From Bacillota bacterium (GTDB lineage: Bacteria > Bacillota_I > Bacilli_A > RF39 > UBA660): 64,000 nt of DNA. Position 1 is the first letter of the stretch. The number at the start of each line of letters is the position of its first letter. Shown one piece after another: positions 47,068-55,088 of this stretch. The notes below the pieces were generated by a model. It saw only the letters and a program-made list of their open reading frames with translations. It ran no database searches and was not told the DNA's origin. The DNA is taken from assembly GCA_023430885.1 (NCBI GenBank), contig JAEYYH010000032.1, positions 1 through 64,000 of the forward strand, read 5' to 3'. A program made the position numbers and the translations under genes.

Positions 47068-49264
47068 TAGATAATTCCTCCTCACTAAGTTGTGATAGAG
47101 CTATTTCTTTATATACATCACAATTATTCATTAATTCTTTATGATTTCCAATACCAACTACTTTACCTTCATCAAGTACAACTATTTGATCAGCATTTAA
47201 TATAGTACTAATTCTTTGAGCAACTATAAATACTGTCTTATCTTCTGTAACTTTTGTTAATTCACTACGTAATTTAGCATCAGTTTTCAAATCAAGAGCA
47301 GAGAAACTGTCATCAAATATGTATATATCTGGATTAATTGCAATAGCTCTTGCTATAGATAATCTTTGTCTTTGACCACCAGATACATTTGTACCACCTT
47401 GTGATATTTCTGCTTCATATTTTCCATCTAAATTTTCAATAAAGTCAGATGCTTGCGCTATACTAGCAGCTTTTTTCATTTCTTTATCTGTAATTTTAGA
47501 ATCACCATATTTTATATTACTTTCGACATCACCGCTAAATAGCATACCTTTTTGTGGTACATATCCTATTTTAGCTCTTAAATCTTTAGTAGATACATCT
47601 CTTATATCTACTCCATCTATTAATATGGCTCCTTCAGTAACATCGTAAAATCTAGGAATCAAATTAATTAGTGTTGACTTTCCACTACCAGTAGAACCAA
47701 TAAAGGCTGTTGTTGTTCCTGGTTTAGAGATAAAGTTAATATCTGTAATTACATCATCATTAGCATCAGGATATCTAAAGCTGACTCTCTTAAATTCAAC
47801 AACTCCTTTTTTAGAATTATCAAATTTCTTTGAAACCTCATTTTCTTTTATTGCTACTTCTGTATTTATTATTTCAACTATTCTGTTAGCTGAAACACTT
47901 GCTCTTGGAAGCATAATACTCATCATACCTATAAATAAGAATGACATTATTATTTGCATACTATATTGAATATATGCCATCATGTCTCCTACTTGCATTA
48001 CTCCATCATTTATGCCATATGCACCCTTCCAAACGATAGCAATGCATACTACATTCATAAGAAGCATCATAAAAGGCATCATGAAGGCCATTGTTCTATT
48101 AACAAATAAGTTCACTTTGTTTAAATTTGAATTAGCGTCATCAAATCTTTTTTCTTCATGTTTTTCATTATTAAAAGCACGAATTACTGGAATACCAGTT
48201 AAAATTTCTCTAGTTACTAAGTTTAATTTATCAACTAATGTTTGTAATTTTTTAAACTTAGGCATAACTATAGTAAATAAAGTAGTAATTATAATTAATA
48301 AAGCCGCTACTGCTAAAGCAATAATCCACCCCATTGAACCAGAAGTACTAGTAGTCTTAATAATACCTCCTACTGCTATAATTGGTGCATAGAATACTAC
48401 TCTCATAAGCATAACTATTATTTGTTGTACTTGTTGAATATCATTAGTAGTTCTAGTTATTAATGAAGCAGTACCATAATTTTTCATCTCTGTTTTTGAA
48501 AAACCTACTACTTTAGAAAATACCTTACTTCTTAAAGTAAGAGCAAGATTGGCTGCAAGGCGTGAACCTAGAAGTCCAACTGCTAATGCTAAAATCATAA
48601 TTAATAAAGCAATAGCTAACATCTTAGCACCACTTACTAATATATAATTAGTTTGTAAGGCTCCTGTATCTATACCAATACTTTTATATTCTTCCTGTAT
48701 TGCTAAGATAGCTGTACTAGTTAAGATAGTTTCAGGCATTGCTTCCAATTTTTTATTAACATTTGAAAGCATATCATCAATTTGTTCACTAGTCATATAT
48801 TTTAAGGCTGTGTAAAAATCAACGTTCCCTGGTACTGCAAAACCATATTCAGCAGCTTTACCAGATGTAATCATATAATCCATCATAAGAGGCAAAGATA
48901 AAATATCACTTATTTTTTCTTTCACATCTTCATCTTTGGTATTTAATTTATATAAATTTTCTGTTTCAAGTATAGGATATTCATCCTTATAATCATTATA
49001 ATCTTCAGTAGTTAATAAATCATAATAACTATCAAGATATTCTTTTTCATCATCTGATAAAAATAACTCTATATTATCATATTTTTCTGCAGTTATTACT
49101 GTAGCTGCAGCACTCTCTATACCATTTTGTTGTATACCCACATTAACTATTTTAGAAGTATATTCAGGTAATTTTAAATCACAAATGGCTTGTGTTACAA
49201 GTAACAGGATTATAACTATAATTGATAATATTGAAGATTTTAAATATTTAAATAATTTTAGCAT
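47060..49264 (-). CDS. ABC exporter half-transporter, degenerate-site subunit
   Basis: The 734-residue protein has an enlarged extracytoplasmic loop (about 35-200) between the first two membrane helices, four more helices, and a nucleotide-binding domain with Walker A GSTGSGKSTLINL and signature NVSGGQRQRLSIARA. Its Walker B ends IYIFDDSFSALD, with Asp instead of the catalytic Glu, and the switch region reads VAQRIST, with Gln instead of His. This is the asymmetric pattern of heterodimeric exporters such as TM287/288 and BmrCD. It overlaps tetR by 7 bp upstream and its partner by 8 bp downstream. Confidence 0.93.
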   Translation of the reverse strand: MLKLFKYLKSSILSIIVIILLLVTQAICDLKLPEYTSKIVNVGIQQNGIESAAATVITAEKYDNIELFLSDDEKEYLDSYYDLLTTEDYNDYKDEYPILETENLYKLNTKDEDVKEKISDILSLPLMMDYMITSGKAAEYGFAVPGNVDFYTALKYMTSEQIDDMLSNVNKKLEAMPETILTSTAILAIQEEYKSIGIDTGALQTNYILVSGAKMLAIALLIMILALAVGLLGSRLAANLALTLRSKVFSKVVGFSKTEMKNYGTASLITRTTNDIQQVQQIIVMLMRVVFYAPIIAVGGIIKTTSTSGSMGWIIALAVAALLIIITTLFTIVMPKFKKLQTLVDKLNLVTREILTGIPVIRAFNNEKHEEKRFDDANSNLNKVNLFVNRTMAFMMPFMMLLMNVVCIAIVWKGAYGINDGVMQVGDMMAYIQYSMQIIMSFLFIGMMSIMLPRASVSANRIVEIINTEVAIKENEVSKKFDNSKKGVVEFKRVSFRYPDANDDVITDINFISKPGTTTAFIGSTGSGKSTLINLIPRFYDVTEGAILIDGVDIRDVSTKDLRAKIGYVPQKGMLFSGDVESNIKYGDSKITDKEMKKAASIAQASDFIENLDGKYEAEISQGGTNVSGGQRQRLSIARAIAINPDIYIFDDSFSALDLKTDAKLRSELTKVTEDKTVFIVAQRISTILNADQIVVLDEGKVVGIGNHKELMNNCDVYKEIALSQLSEEELSNV

Positions 49265-49869
49265 AACTTCTCTCTTTCTATACCCTTTCTTATTATATTA
49301 ATCTGTTTAATATAATGTTCTTTGATCTTTTCTTTTTGCTCAAGATGATTAAATGTATGTGCAACACTTTGAAAAAATAGTGGCATTAAAATACTAAGTA
49401 ATACATATATATCATCTTCTTTTAAATCTAATGTATCCTTATTAATATTTGCAATTACCAGTTTATCATTCTCTCTTTTACAGTCTTTTCTAGGAACTGA
49501 TGATTCTAATCTTCTTGTATTCATATTTAAAAAGAACTTATTAATTAGCAAAGTAATATCAGAATCACTATTACTAATGATAAAATCATATAGAATTATA
49601 TATGAATCAAAAATATTGCCATCGTTTTCCTTTAAAATAGTAATAAATCTTTTAATTAGATTATCTTTATAAAAAGTAAAAATATAATTATATATATCCT
49701 CTTTATTTTCAAAATATAAATAAAAACTCCCCCTTGGCATATTTATATCTTTAATAATCTGATTAATAGAGGCATCTTCAAATAAATTATTTGAAAATTC
49801 TTTCTTAGCTGCTTCAATTAGTTTAGTCTTTTTATCATCTGATAAATTAAAAAAAGCACTTGTTGGCAT
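49258..49869 (-). CDS. TetR/AcrR-family transcriptional regulator
   Basis: The 203-residue protein has a TetR N-terminal DNA-binding domain (FSNNLFEDASINQIIKDINMPRGSFYLYFENKEDIYNYIF) and a helical ligand-binding domain with no recognised specificity. It heads the operon for the two ABC half-transporters (7-bp overlap) and its promoter contains a perfect palindrome in the spacer, so it probably represses itself and the exporter until a drug or metabolite binds. RBS is AAGGAG. Confidence 0.92.
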   Translation of the reverse strand: MPTSAFFNLSDDKKTKLIEAAKKEFSNNLFEDASINQIIKDINMPRGSFYLYFENKEDIYNYIFTFYKDNLIKRFITILKENDGNIFDSYIILYDFIISNSDSDITLLINKFFLNMNTRRLESSVPRKDCKRENDKLVIANINKDTLDLKEDDIYVLLSILMPLFFQSVAHTFNHLEQKEKIKEHYIKQINIIRKGIEREKLC

Positions 49870-49898
49870 ACATTCATCTCCTTTATAGCAACCACAAC

Positions 49899-49927
49899 AT
49901 TATATCACTGACAACATGTCAGGTCAA
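49899..49927 (-). promoter_or_regulatory. Promoter of the tetR-ABC exporter operon
   Basis: Minus strand: TTGACC (49922-49927), 17-bp spacer, TATAAT (49899-49904), 29 bp before the tetR start codon. The spacer contains a palindromic operator. Confidence 0.7.
49908..49922 (-). promoter_or_regulatory. Likely TetR-family operator
   Basis: CTGACAACATGTCAG is a perfect inverted repeat (6-bp arms, 3-bp centre) filling the promoter spacer of the tetR-exporter operon. Its size and position are typical for an autoregulatory TetR operator. Confidence 0.7.
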
Positions 49928-49983
49928 TAGAAAAAATTAAAAATTCACAAGAAAAAAAGAAAAAGCAAACAATTAAGTTCACT

Positions 49984-51060
49984 TTATTTAATCATACCAT
50001 TTGATAGCAATATATATAGTATACAAAATGCACCGTATATAATTGTAAGCAGGCAAATGAATACTATACTTGTAAAACCGTTATATTTTTTATTAAGATC
50101 CTTCATAGTTAATGCTTTAACTTTTGGCTGAACTTCTAAAGTTTCTGGACCTTTTTGAATTTCTTGTTGTTTTTGCATTAGTCTTCTTTTTTCTACAATT
50201 CTTTTTAATATTACTTTTTGATCATCAGTTAGCGAATCGAATCTGTTATTTAATGTGAATTCAAGTTCATAATCATCCATTTGTTCAAAAATTTGTTCAG
50301 CGGGATTTTCTACTGTTACAGCTGTTTCAATTCCATTGTCATTAATTGCTTGGACATCTTCTGAAACTGTTTCTACGCCCTTCTCATCAGCTTTTCTAAT
50401 TTCCATCTGCCCTAAAGTATTAAGATGAGTATAATATGTTTCACCAGTATCTCTATTAATATATATATTACGTTTTGTATCTGCAACAAAATTATTTATA
50501 TCCGTTTCTTGCATATGAATAATAGAAGCAAACTGTCTTCTTTCCTCCGGTGTTAAATCACGTTTATCAATATCAACTGTTGATACTAAGTTAGCTTCTT
50601 CTTTTTCTTTTTGCATTGCATCAATTATTTCTTCTCTATTTTGGACACCATTTGTAGTTCTATAATCCATGCTTGAGTTTTGCTTATCTTGAAATTGAGT
50701 TACAAAGTCATCTTTACTCATATTATCATCAAGTACTGTATAAGTATCATCTGGATTTTCTACCTTTATATATTCTTTATCATCCACTTTAAAACCAGTT
50801 ACATTATCTAAATTAAGACTTGATGTATTAACTTTAGTCTTATCATAATAATCTAAAATTATTGTAGCTATCTTATTTAAATCTTCAACGTTATGCTCTA
50901 TTCCATAAGATTCTAAACTTCTTAACATTTCAGAATTATTTGCAACCATCTCCGGAATATTTTTTAAATATTGAGCTAATGCCTCTTTACTTTCAAATTC
51001 ACCATTATTAATTCTGCCTTTAATATCATCAATAAAATTTTCGTCATAAAATTCACTCAT
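49984..51060 (-). CDS. Tail-anchored acidic protein of unknown function
   Basis: The 358-residue protein is mostly acidic and hydrophilic, without signal peptide, and ends in one C-terminal membrane helix (TSIVFICLLTIIYGAFCILY), so the bulk faces the cytoplasm. A helical N-terminal part (1-75) is followed by a beta-rich middle (VDDKEYIKVENPDDTYTVLDD) and a basic helix (LKRIVEKRRLMQKQQEIQ). I do not recognise the family. It has a consensus promoter (51191-51219) in the region divergent from a camelysin-like gene. Confidence 0.75.
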   Translation of the reverse strand: MSEFYDENFIDDIKGRINNGEFESKEALAQYLKNIPEMVANNSEMLRSLESYGIEHNVEDLNKIATIILDYYDKTKVNTSSLNLDNVTGFKVDDKEYIKVENPDDTYTVLDDNMSKDDFVTQFQDKQNSSMDYRTTNGVQNREEIIDAMQKEKEEANLVSTVDIDKRDLTPEERRQFASIIHMQETDINNFVADTKRNIYINRDTGETYYTHLNTLGQMEIRKADEKGVETVSEDVQAINDNGIETAVTVENPAEQIFEQMDDYELEFTLNNRFDSLTDDQKVILKRIVEKRRLMQKQQEIQKGPETLEVQPKVKALTMKDLNKKYNGFTSIVFICLLTIIYGAFCILYILLSNGMIK

Positions 51061-51190
51061 ATTATCACCTATTTTAATTATATCACAAATATAATTATTA
51101 ACAATTTATATAATGTAACTATTTAAACTTATTTTTATATGTCAACTAAAATTAGAAAATTATTTTATTTTTCTTATAAAAGCTGTTTTT

Positions 51191-51219
51191 TGTATAATAA
51201 TCCAAGGAATTAATGTCAA
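51191..51219 (-). promoter_or_regulatory. Promoter of the tail-anchored protein gene
   Basis: Minus strand: TTGACA (51214-51219), 17-bp spacer, TATACA (51191-51196), about 130 bp before the start codon. A 9-bp inverted repeat ATGTCAATT/AATTGACAT (51213-51221 and 51253-51261) overlaps its -35 and lies between the two divergent promoters. Confidence 0.5.
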
Positions 51220-51279
51220 TTTTCGCCTTATTTTACATAAAATTTGACGCTTAATTGACATTTTTGTAAAAGAAAATAA

Positions 51280-51308
51280 TTGTAAATAAAAAAAATAAAA
51301 GATATAAT
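51280..51308 (+). promoter_or_regulatory. Promoter of the camelysin-like gene at 51337
   Basis: TTGTAA (51280-51285), 17-bp spacer, TATAAT (51303-51308), 29 bp before the start codon, followed by AAAGGGG as the ribosome site. Confidence 0.55.
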
Positions 51309-51336
51309 TAATTTATAAGAGAAAGGGGTCTAAAGT

Positions 51337-51969
51337 ATGCGTATACTCAAAAAAGCAAGATTTGTTTTAGTATTAATTTCTTTTTCTGTATGTCTTGGTT
51401 TAATGAGTAGTACTTATTCAAGATATGTTGCAGGTACCACTAGTAATATTGAAGTACTATTTGCTAAATGGCAAATACTAGTTAACAACACTGATATTAC
51501 AAGTAATACAAGTTCTTCGATAACATTTGTACCCGTTATTGAAGAAAATAACTATGTTGAAGCTAATACTGTTGCACCTTCTTCAAAAGGATACTTTGAT
51601 ATAGCCGTTGATCCTAGTAACGTAGGAGTTTCATTTAAATATACAATTAATTTAGCAGTAGCAAATGAAAATATGCCTGACTTGATGATTACAAAATATT
51701 CAATTATTCCTTCTACTTATGTTGAAGGAGATCCACTTGAAGTTACTAACTTAACTGATAACACTATAACAAACACATTAAATTTTGATAAAAATATTAC
51801 GTCATTTAAATTCACACCTTTTACTATCAGAGTCTACTTTGAATGGTACGAAGGTACAGGTGAAACAATGACTGATGTTGAAGATACAGCTGCTGGATTA
51901 TCTGCTGTTACTGATAATACAAAATTTCAAATGACCGCCAATATTAATTTCGAACAAATCTTTGAATAA
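51337..51969 (+). CDS. Camelysin/TasA-like exported protein
   Basis: The 210-residue protein has a basic N-terminus, a hydrophobic helix (FVLVLISFSVCLGLM) and the SipW-type processing region STYSRYVAG, followed by a beta-sandwich domain of the camelysin/TasA kind (ITFVPVIEENNYVEANTVAPSSKGYFDIAVDPSNVGVSFKYTINLAV). Such proteins are cut by SipW-type signal peptidases and form surface fibres. No acidic or LPXTG anchor is present. It is the only plus-strand gene of the 51-64 kb surface locus and has its own promoter and terminator. Confidence 0.82.
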   Translation: MRILKKARFVLVLISFSVCLGLMSSTYSRYVAGTTSNIEVLFAKWQILVNNTDITSNTSSSITFVPVIEENNYVEANTVAPSSKGYFDIAVDPSNVGVSFKYTINLAVANENMPDLMITKYSIIPSTYVEGDPLEVTNLTDNTITNTLNFDKNITSFKFTPFTIRVYFEWYEGTGETMTDVEDTAAGLSAVTDNTKFQMTANINFEQIFE

Positions 51970-51984
51970 AATATATATGTATTT

Positions 51985-52014
51985 AAGAAGTAGATTAAAT
52001 TTCTACTTCTTTTT
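51985..52014 (+). terminator. Terminator of the camelysin-like gene
   Basis: A perfect 10-bp stem AAGAAGTAGA/TCTACTTCTT with a 7-nt loop, followed by TTT on the plus strand. Confidence 0.75.
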
Positions 52015-52021
52015 GTGAGAT

Positions 52022-52049
52022 AAAAAAAACAACATTTCAAATGTTGTTT
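52022..52049 (-). terminator. Terminator of the minus-strand surface operon
   Basis: An AAACAACA/TGTTGTTT stem (the repeat extends to 11 bp) followed by eight T on the minus strand, 20 bp after the stop of the TasA-like gene. It ends the operon read from 58.9 kb. Confidence 0.75.
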
Positions 52050-52069
52050 CAATATATAAACATATTTCA

Positions 52070-53299
52070 TTACAAGTTTGTTTTTGGTGCTATTATTACT
52101 GGTATTACATTACAACTTGTTGTTTTAGCTTCGCCATACATTTTAGAATTAATTTCATCAATTTTTTTAACTGCAAAGCCGTTATTACTATTATATTCAT
52201 TACTTGTCCAATAACAGTTAGCTGAAGAGATATAATTAAATTTTTCATTTGAGAAATTATAATGACCATTTGAACTAACTGCTTTAGCAATTTCTGTATT
52301 CATACGAGTACCATAATTTAATTTTCCTATAATTAAATCAGATATATTATCTCTAATTAAAGTTGATTCAATTACATCTTTTGAAGTTATTTTTAATAAA
52401 TCTTCAACCGTTAAGGCTCTTGTCCCTACCGTCCATCCACTTGTTACGGACGACAGTGTCATAGCATAATCATTAAAACTACTACTTAAGTAAGTATTTT
52501 TGACATTTGGTAACAAAGTAACTGTATCATCACCCAATGTGTTATTCGTATCTATTACGTATGTTGTAAGACAGGTTGTACTAATTTCTGTACACGCTTC
52601 ATTATTTACAACATCATATAAAATAACGTCACCTAAATCATATTTAGGATCACTGGTTGTATTAGATTCTATGTATTGTTCAGCTTTTACACTAATTACA
52701 ATTTGAATTGATGGTTTAATCTGATAATTCGCATCATTATTTTTTTTTGTTATTTCACTCTGTTCAAATTTATAGGCTTCTGTTCCCCATAAACTGTCTA
52801 GAGAATCAATACCAGAATCTAAAGGCCAAGATACGGAAACCTCAAATGAACTTTCCTCACCTTTAGCTAAAATATAATTTTTACTTAAATTAATATTAAT
52901 ATGAAATGGATAATCGTGTGATAATACATCTTCAACAGATTCAGAAGTTGTTGCCGTATCATCTATTACATAATTATCGGCTTCATCGCCTAAAATTCTA
53001 GCAGAAACAATTGAATAACTAAGCTGAGCATCAGAATCACCCAAATTTTTAATGTTGACTAGTTCATCCACTATATCCATTCCTGGATAAATATCAGATA
53101 AAGATATAACGATATCATTAGAAACCGGTTGACCATCTTTATCCAATTCTATATACCAAGCTTTAACACCTATTTCAGTAGAAACACTTGATAAACCACT
53201 ATAAGCAAACCAAGCAAGTGTTACAGATATAAATGAAATTACTATAAAGGTTACAGACATTATATTTAATCTTAAATATAATTTATGCTTTTTTTCCAA
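52070..53299 (-). CDS. TasA-like exported protein with a C-terminal DUF1566/FGE-like domain
   Basis: The 409-residue protein starts with a hydrophobic helix (about 12-32) and SipW-type region TLAWFAYSGLSS, then a TasA/camelysin-like beta domain (DIVISLSDIYPGMDIVDELVNIKNLGDSDAQLSY). Residues about 260-405 look like a C-type-lectin-related DUF1566/fibrobacter-type module ending NCYWTSNEYNSNNGFAV...NVIPVI. Four cysteines occur in that half. It starts with TTG after GAGGTGATATAA. It is last in the operon, 45 bp after a SipW-type signal peptidase, which is its likely processing enzyme. Confidence 0.75.
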   Translation of the reverse strand: MEKKHKLYLRLNIMSVTFIVISFISVTLAWFAYSGLSSVSTEIGVKAWYIELDKDGQPVSNDIVISLSDIYPGMDIVDELVNIKNLGDSDAQLSYSIVSARILGDEADNYVIDDTATTSESVEDVLSHDYPFHININLSKNYILAKGEESSFEVSVSWPLDSGIDSLDSLWGTEAYKFEQSEITKKNNDANYQIKPSIQIVISVKAEQYIESNTTSDPKYDLGDVILYDVVNNEACTEISTTCLTTYVIDTNNTLGDDTVTLLPNVKNTYLSSSFNDYAMTLSSVTSGWTVGTRALTVEDLLKITSKDVIESTLIRDNISDLIIGKLNYGTRMNTEIAKAVSSNGHYNFSNEKFNYISSANCYWTSNEYNSNNGFAVKKIDEINSKMYGEAKTTSCNVIPVIIAPKTNL

Positions 53300-53344
53300 T
53301 TATATCACCTCGCCGTTCACTTATATTCTTTGTTTATATTATTA

Positions 53345-53929
53345 CTAATTACTACTAATTTTTTTTCTTCTCTCGTCTTCTTTTTCTAGCATCGTTGAAA
53401 GTATTTCAGATCCTATAATGAAAAGCAAAGGAAGTATTATAAATAAATAAAATCCTATAGTTGTGCCAACAATTCGATAAATTATTGAAAGTATAATTGA
53501 TCTATAAATAACAACGCCATATATCTGGCTTTCAGAAATAGTAGGATCTTCAAATAAGTTTGCTAATCCTTTTGTTTGGAATAGATATTTTCCATCTTCA
53601 TCAGTTTTAATACTAACAACTTCATGGGTAATAACTTTATCTTTGAAATCACCAGCTGTTCCTAGATAACTAACTGCATCACCAACTTTAATTGTTGATG
53701 GATCAACTTCTTTTGAAATTAACACATCTCCAATCTTATACTTGGGCTCCATACTTCCTGAAATTACTGTAAACATTCTATAATTGAAAAAAGATATTTT
53801 ATTGTCACTGAAGCGTTGCAAACATACAACAATTATAAATCCAACAAGTATTACAACAAACATTATTTGTGCTATAGTTGCGACAATTTTATATGCTTTG
53901 CTGTTTTTAATTTCCATTAATTTTTTCAT
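53345..53929 (-). CDS. sipW: SipW-type signal peptidase I
   Basis: The 194-residue protein has the archaeal/ER-like signal peptidase pattern with Ser-His instead of Ser-Lys: catalytic Ser59 in VISGSMEP, then KIGDVLISK, VGDAVSYL, and His102 in VITHEVV. Membrane helices lie at about 14-36 and 150-180. SipW enzymes process TasA and TapA in B. subtilis biofilm fibres. It is followed by a TasA-like gene and preceded by 9 bp from a DUF2357 gene, so it is part of the surface operon. The symbol marks the family, not proven orthology. Confidence 0.9.
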   Translation of the reverse strand: MKKLMEIKNSKAYKIVATIAQIMFVVILVGFIIVVCLQRFSDNKISFFNYRMFTVISGSMEPKYKIGDVLISKEVDPSTIKVGDAVSYLGTAGDFKDKVITHEVVSIKTDEDGKYLFQTKGLANLFEDPTISESQIYGVVIYRSIILSIIYRIVGTTIGFYLFIILPLLFIIGSEILSTMLEKEDERRKKISSN

Positions 53930-53938
53930 ATAAATAAC

Positions 53939-55072
53939 CTACAAATAATTTTGAGTCCTTTCTAAATATTCGTCCATTGCAGACTGAAATTTCTTTTTAA
54001 TATCAGTACTGCCAATTACTCTTTTTTCTTTTTCATTTTTTATTTCACTAGTTATCATAGCAATTATTTCTTCATCTGTTATTTTAATTCCACAATTTAG
54101 TAATAAAGAAACAGCTCTATGTATTTCTTTTTTTACCATTATAACAGCATATTTTGATAACTTGTCTTTTTGTTCTCTTTTAGATGAGCTTATTGAATCA
54201 AAGACACAATAATCTATCAAGAAAGATTCATCCAAAATTCCTTTTAGGACATCGTTTCCTGTAGTGTCTAAACCATCTTTAGAACCATCAGTATCTTCAT
54301 AATCATAAGTTTGTAAGAAGTCCCATAATTTCATAGCAATTTGAAAATTAGGATTTTTTAAAATCATATTAGTTTTCTTAATTGGAGAAACTACAAATGC
54401 AACATGTGCTTTTTCTAAAGATTTTAACATTTCGCTTCTTTTCCAGCTAGCAATGTAATCTTTCATTTTTTTTACTCTTTTTTTAAGATCATCTAATTCT
54501 TTTTGAAAATCATTTTCTTTGCTTCCTTTTGGCATTTCTTTTGAACTTATTTTAAGTTCAACATTAACTTTTTCATAACCATTATTAGTAGAAGCAGCAT
54601 ATTCTAAAACTTTATCATTTTTTGTTTTAAAATTTTCTAATGCTACTTCCTTTCTCATAATAAATCTTAACATATTGTCAATTAAAGTATAAATAAATCT
54701 ATTTTCATATGTGTTAAATGTTTCTTCATGATGCTCGATTAATATTTTTGATGGACGAACTTCATTAGTAACTTTATCTATTTTTTCAATAAAATGAGTG
54801 TGCTTAGATAAGTCTTTTACACTTGCTACAGTAATTTTTCGAGCTTTCTCTATTTTCACTACTTCTTCTTCTTTAATAAGAGCCACTTTTGGGTTTCTAA
54901 CAATATTATCAATATATGGGCAAGAAAATTCAATCTCATTTACCCAGTCGAAAGACATGGAATCATTAGTAATTTCGGATTTAAAAGACATATCCGAACT
55001 TACATTTTGCATAAACAGTTCGCTTTTTTCTGCTAATTTTTCATCACTAGGAAATTTTTTGGCTCTAGCCAT
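53939..55072 (-). CDS. DUF2357 (McrC-N-like) protein without visible nuclease domain
   Basis: The 377-residue cytoplasmic protein contains the DUF2357 signature HEETFNTYENRFIYTLID (E123-N124-R125-F126), the region that in McrC-type proteins contacts the AAA+ ring of McrB. A basic coiled coil lies at about 185-215 and a helical C-terminus follows. The PD-(D/E)XK nuclease motif that normally completes McrC-like restriction proteins is not visible. It comes 16 bp after the McrB-like ATPase gene, so the two should form a complex. Its place between the ATPase and a signal peptidase argues for a role in surface protein export or assembly rather than DNA restriction. Confidence 0.8.
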   Translation of the reverse strand: MARAKKFPSDEKLAEKSELFMQNVSSDMSFKSEITNDSMSFDWVNEIEFSCPYIDNIVRNPKVALIKEEEVVKIEKARKITVASVKDLSKHTHFIEKIDKVTNEVRPSKILIEHHEETFNTYENRFIYTLIDNMLRFIMRKEVALENFKTKNDKVLEYAASTNNGYEKVNVELKISSKEMPKGSKENDFQKELDDLKKRVKKMKDYIASWKRSEMLKSLEKAHVAFVVSPIKKTNMILKNPNFQIAMKLWDFLQTYDYEDTDGSKDGLDTTGNDVLKGILDESFLIDYCVFDSISSSKREQKDKLSKYAVIMVKKEIHRAVSLLLNCGIKITDEEIIAMITSEIKNEKEKRVIGSTDIKKKFQSAMDEYLERTQNYL

Positions 55073-55088
55073 ATATAATCACCACTAT

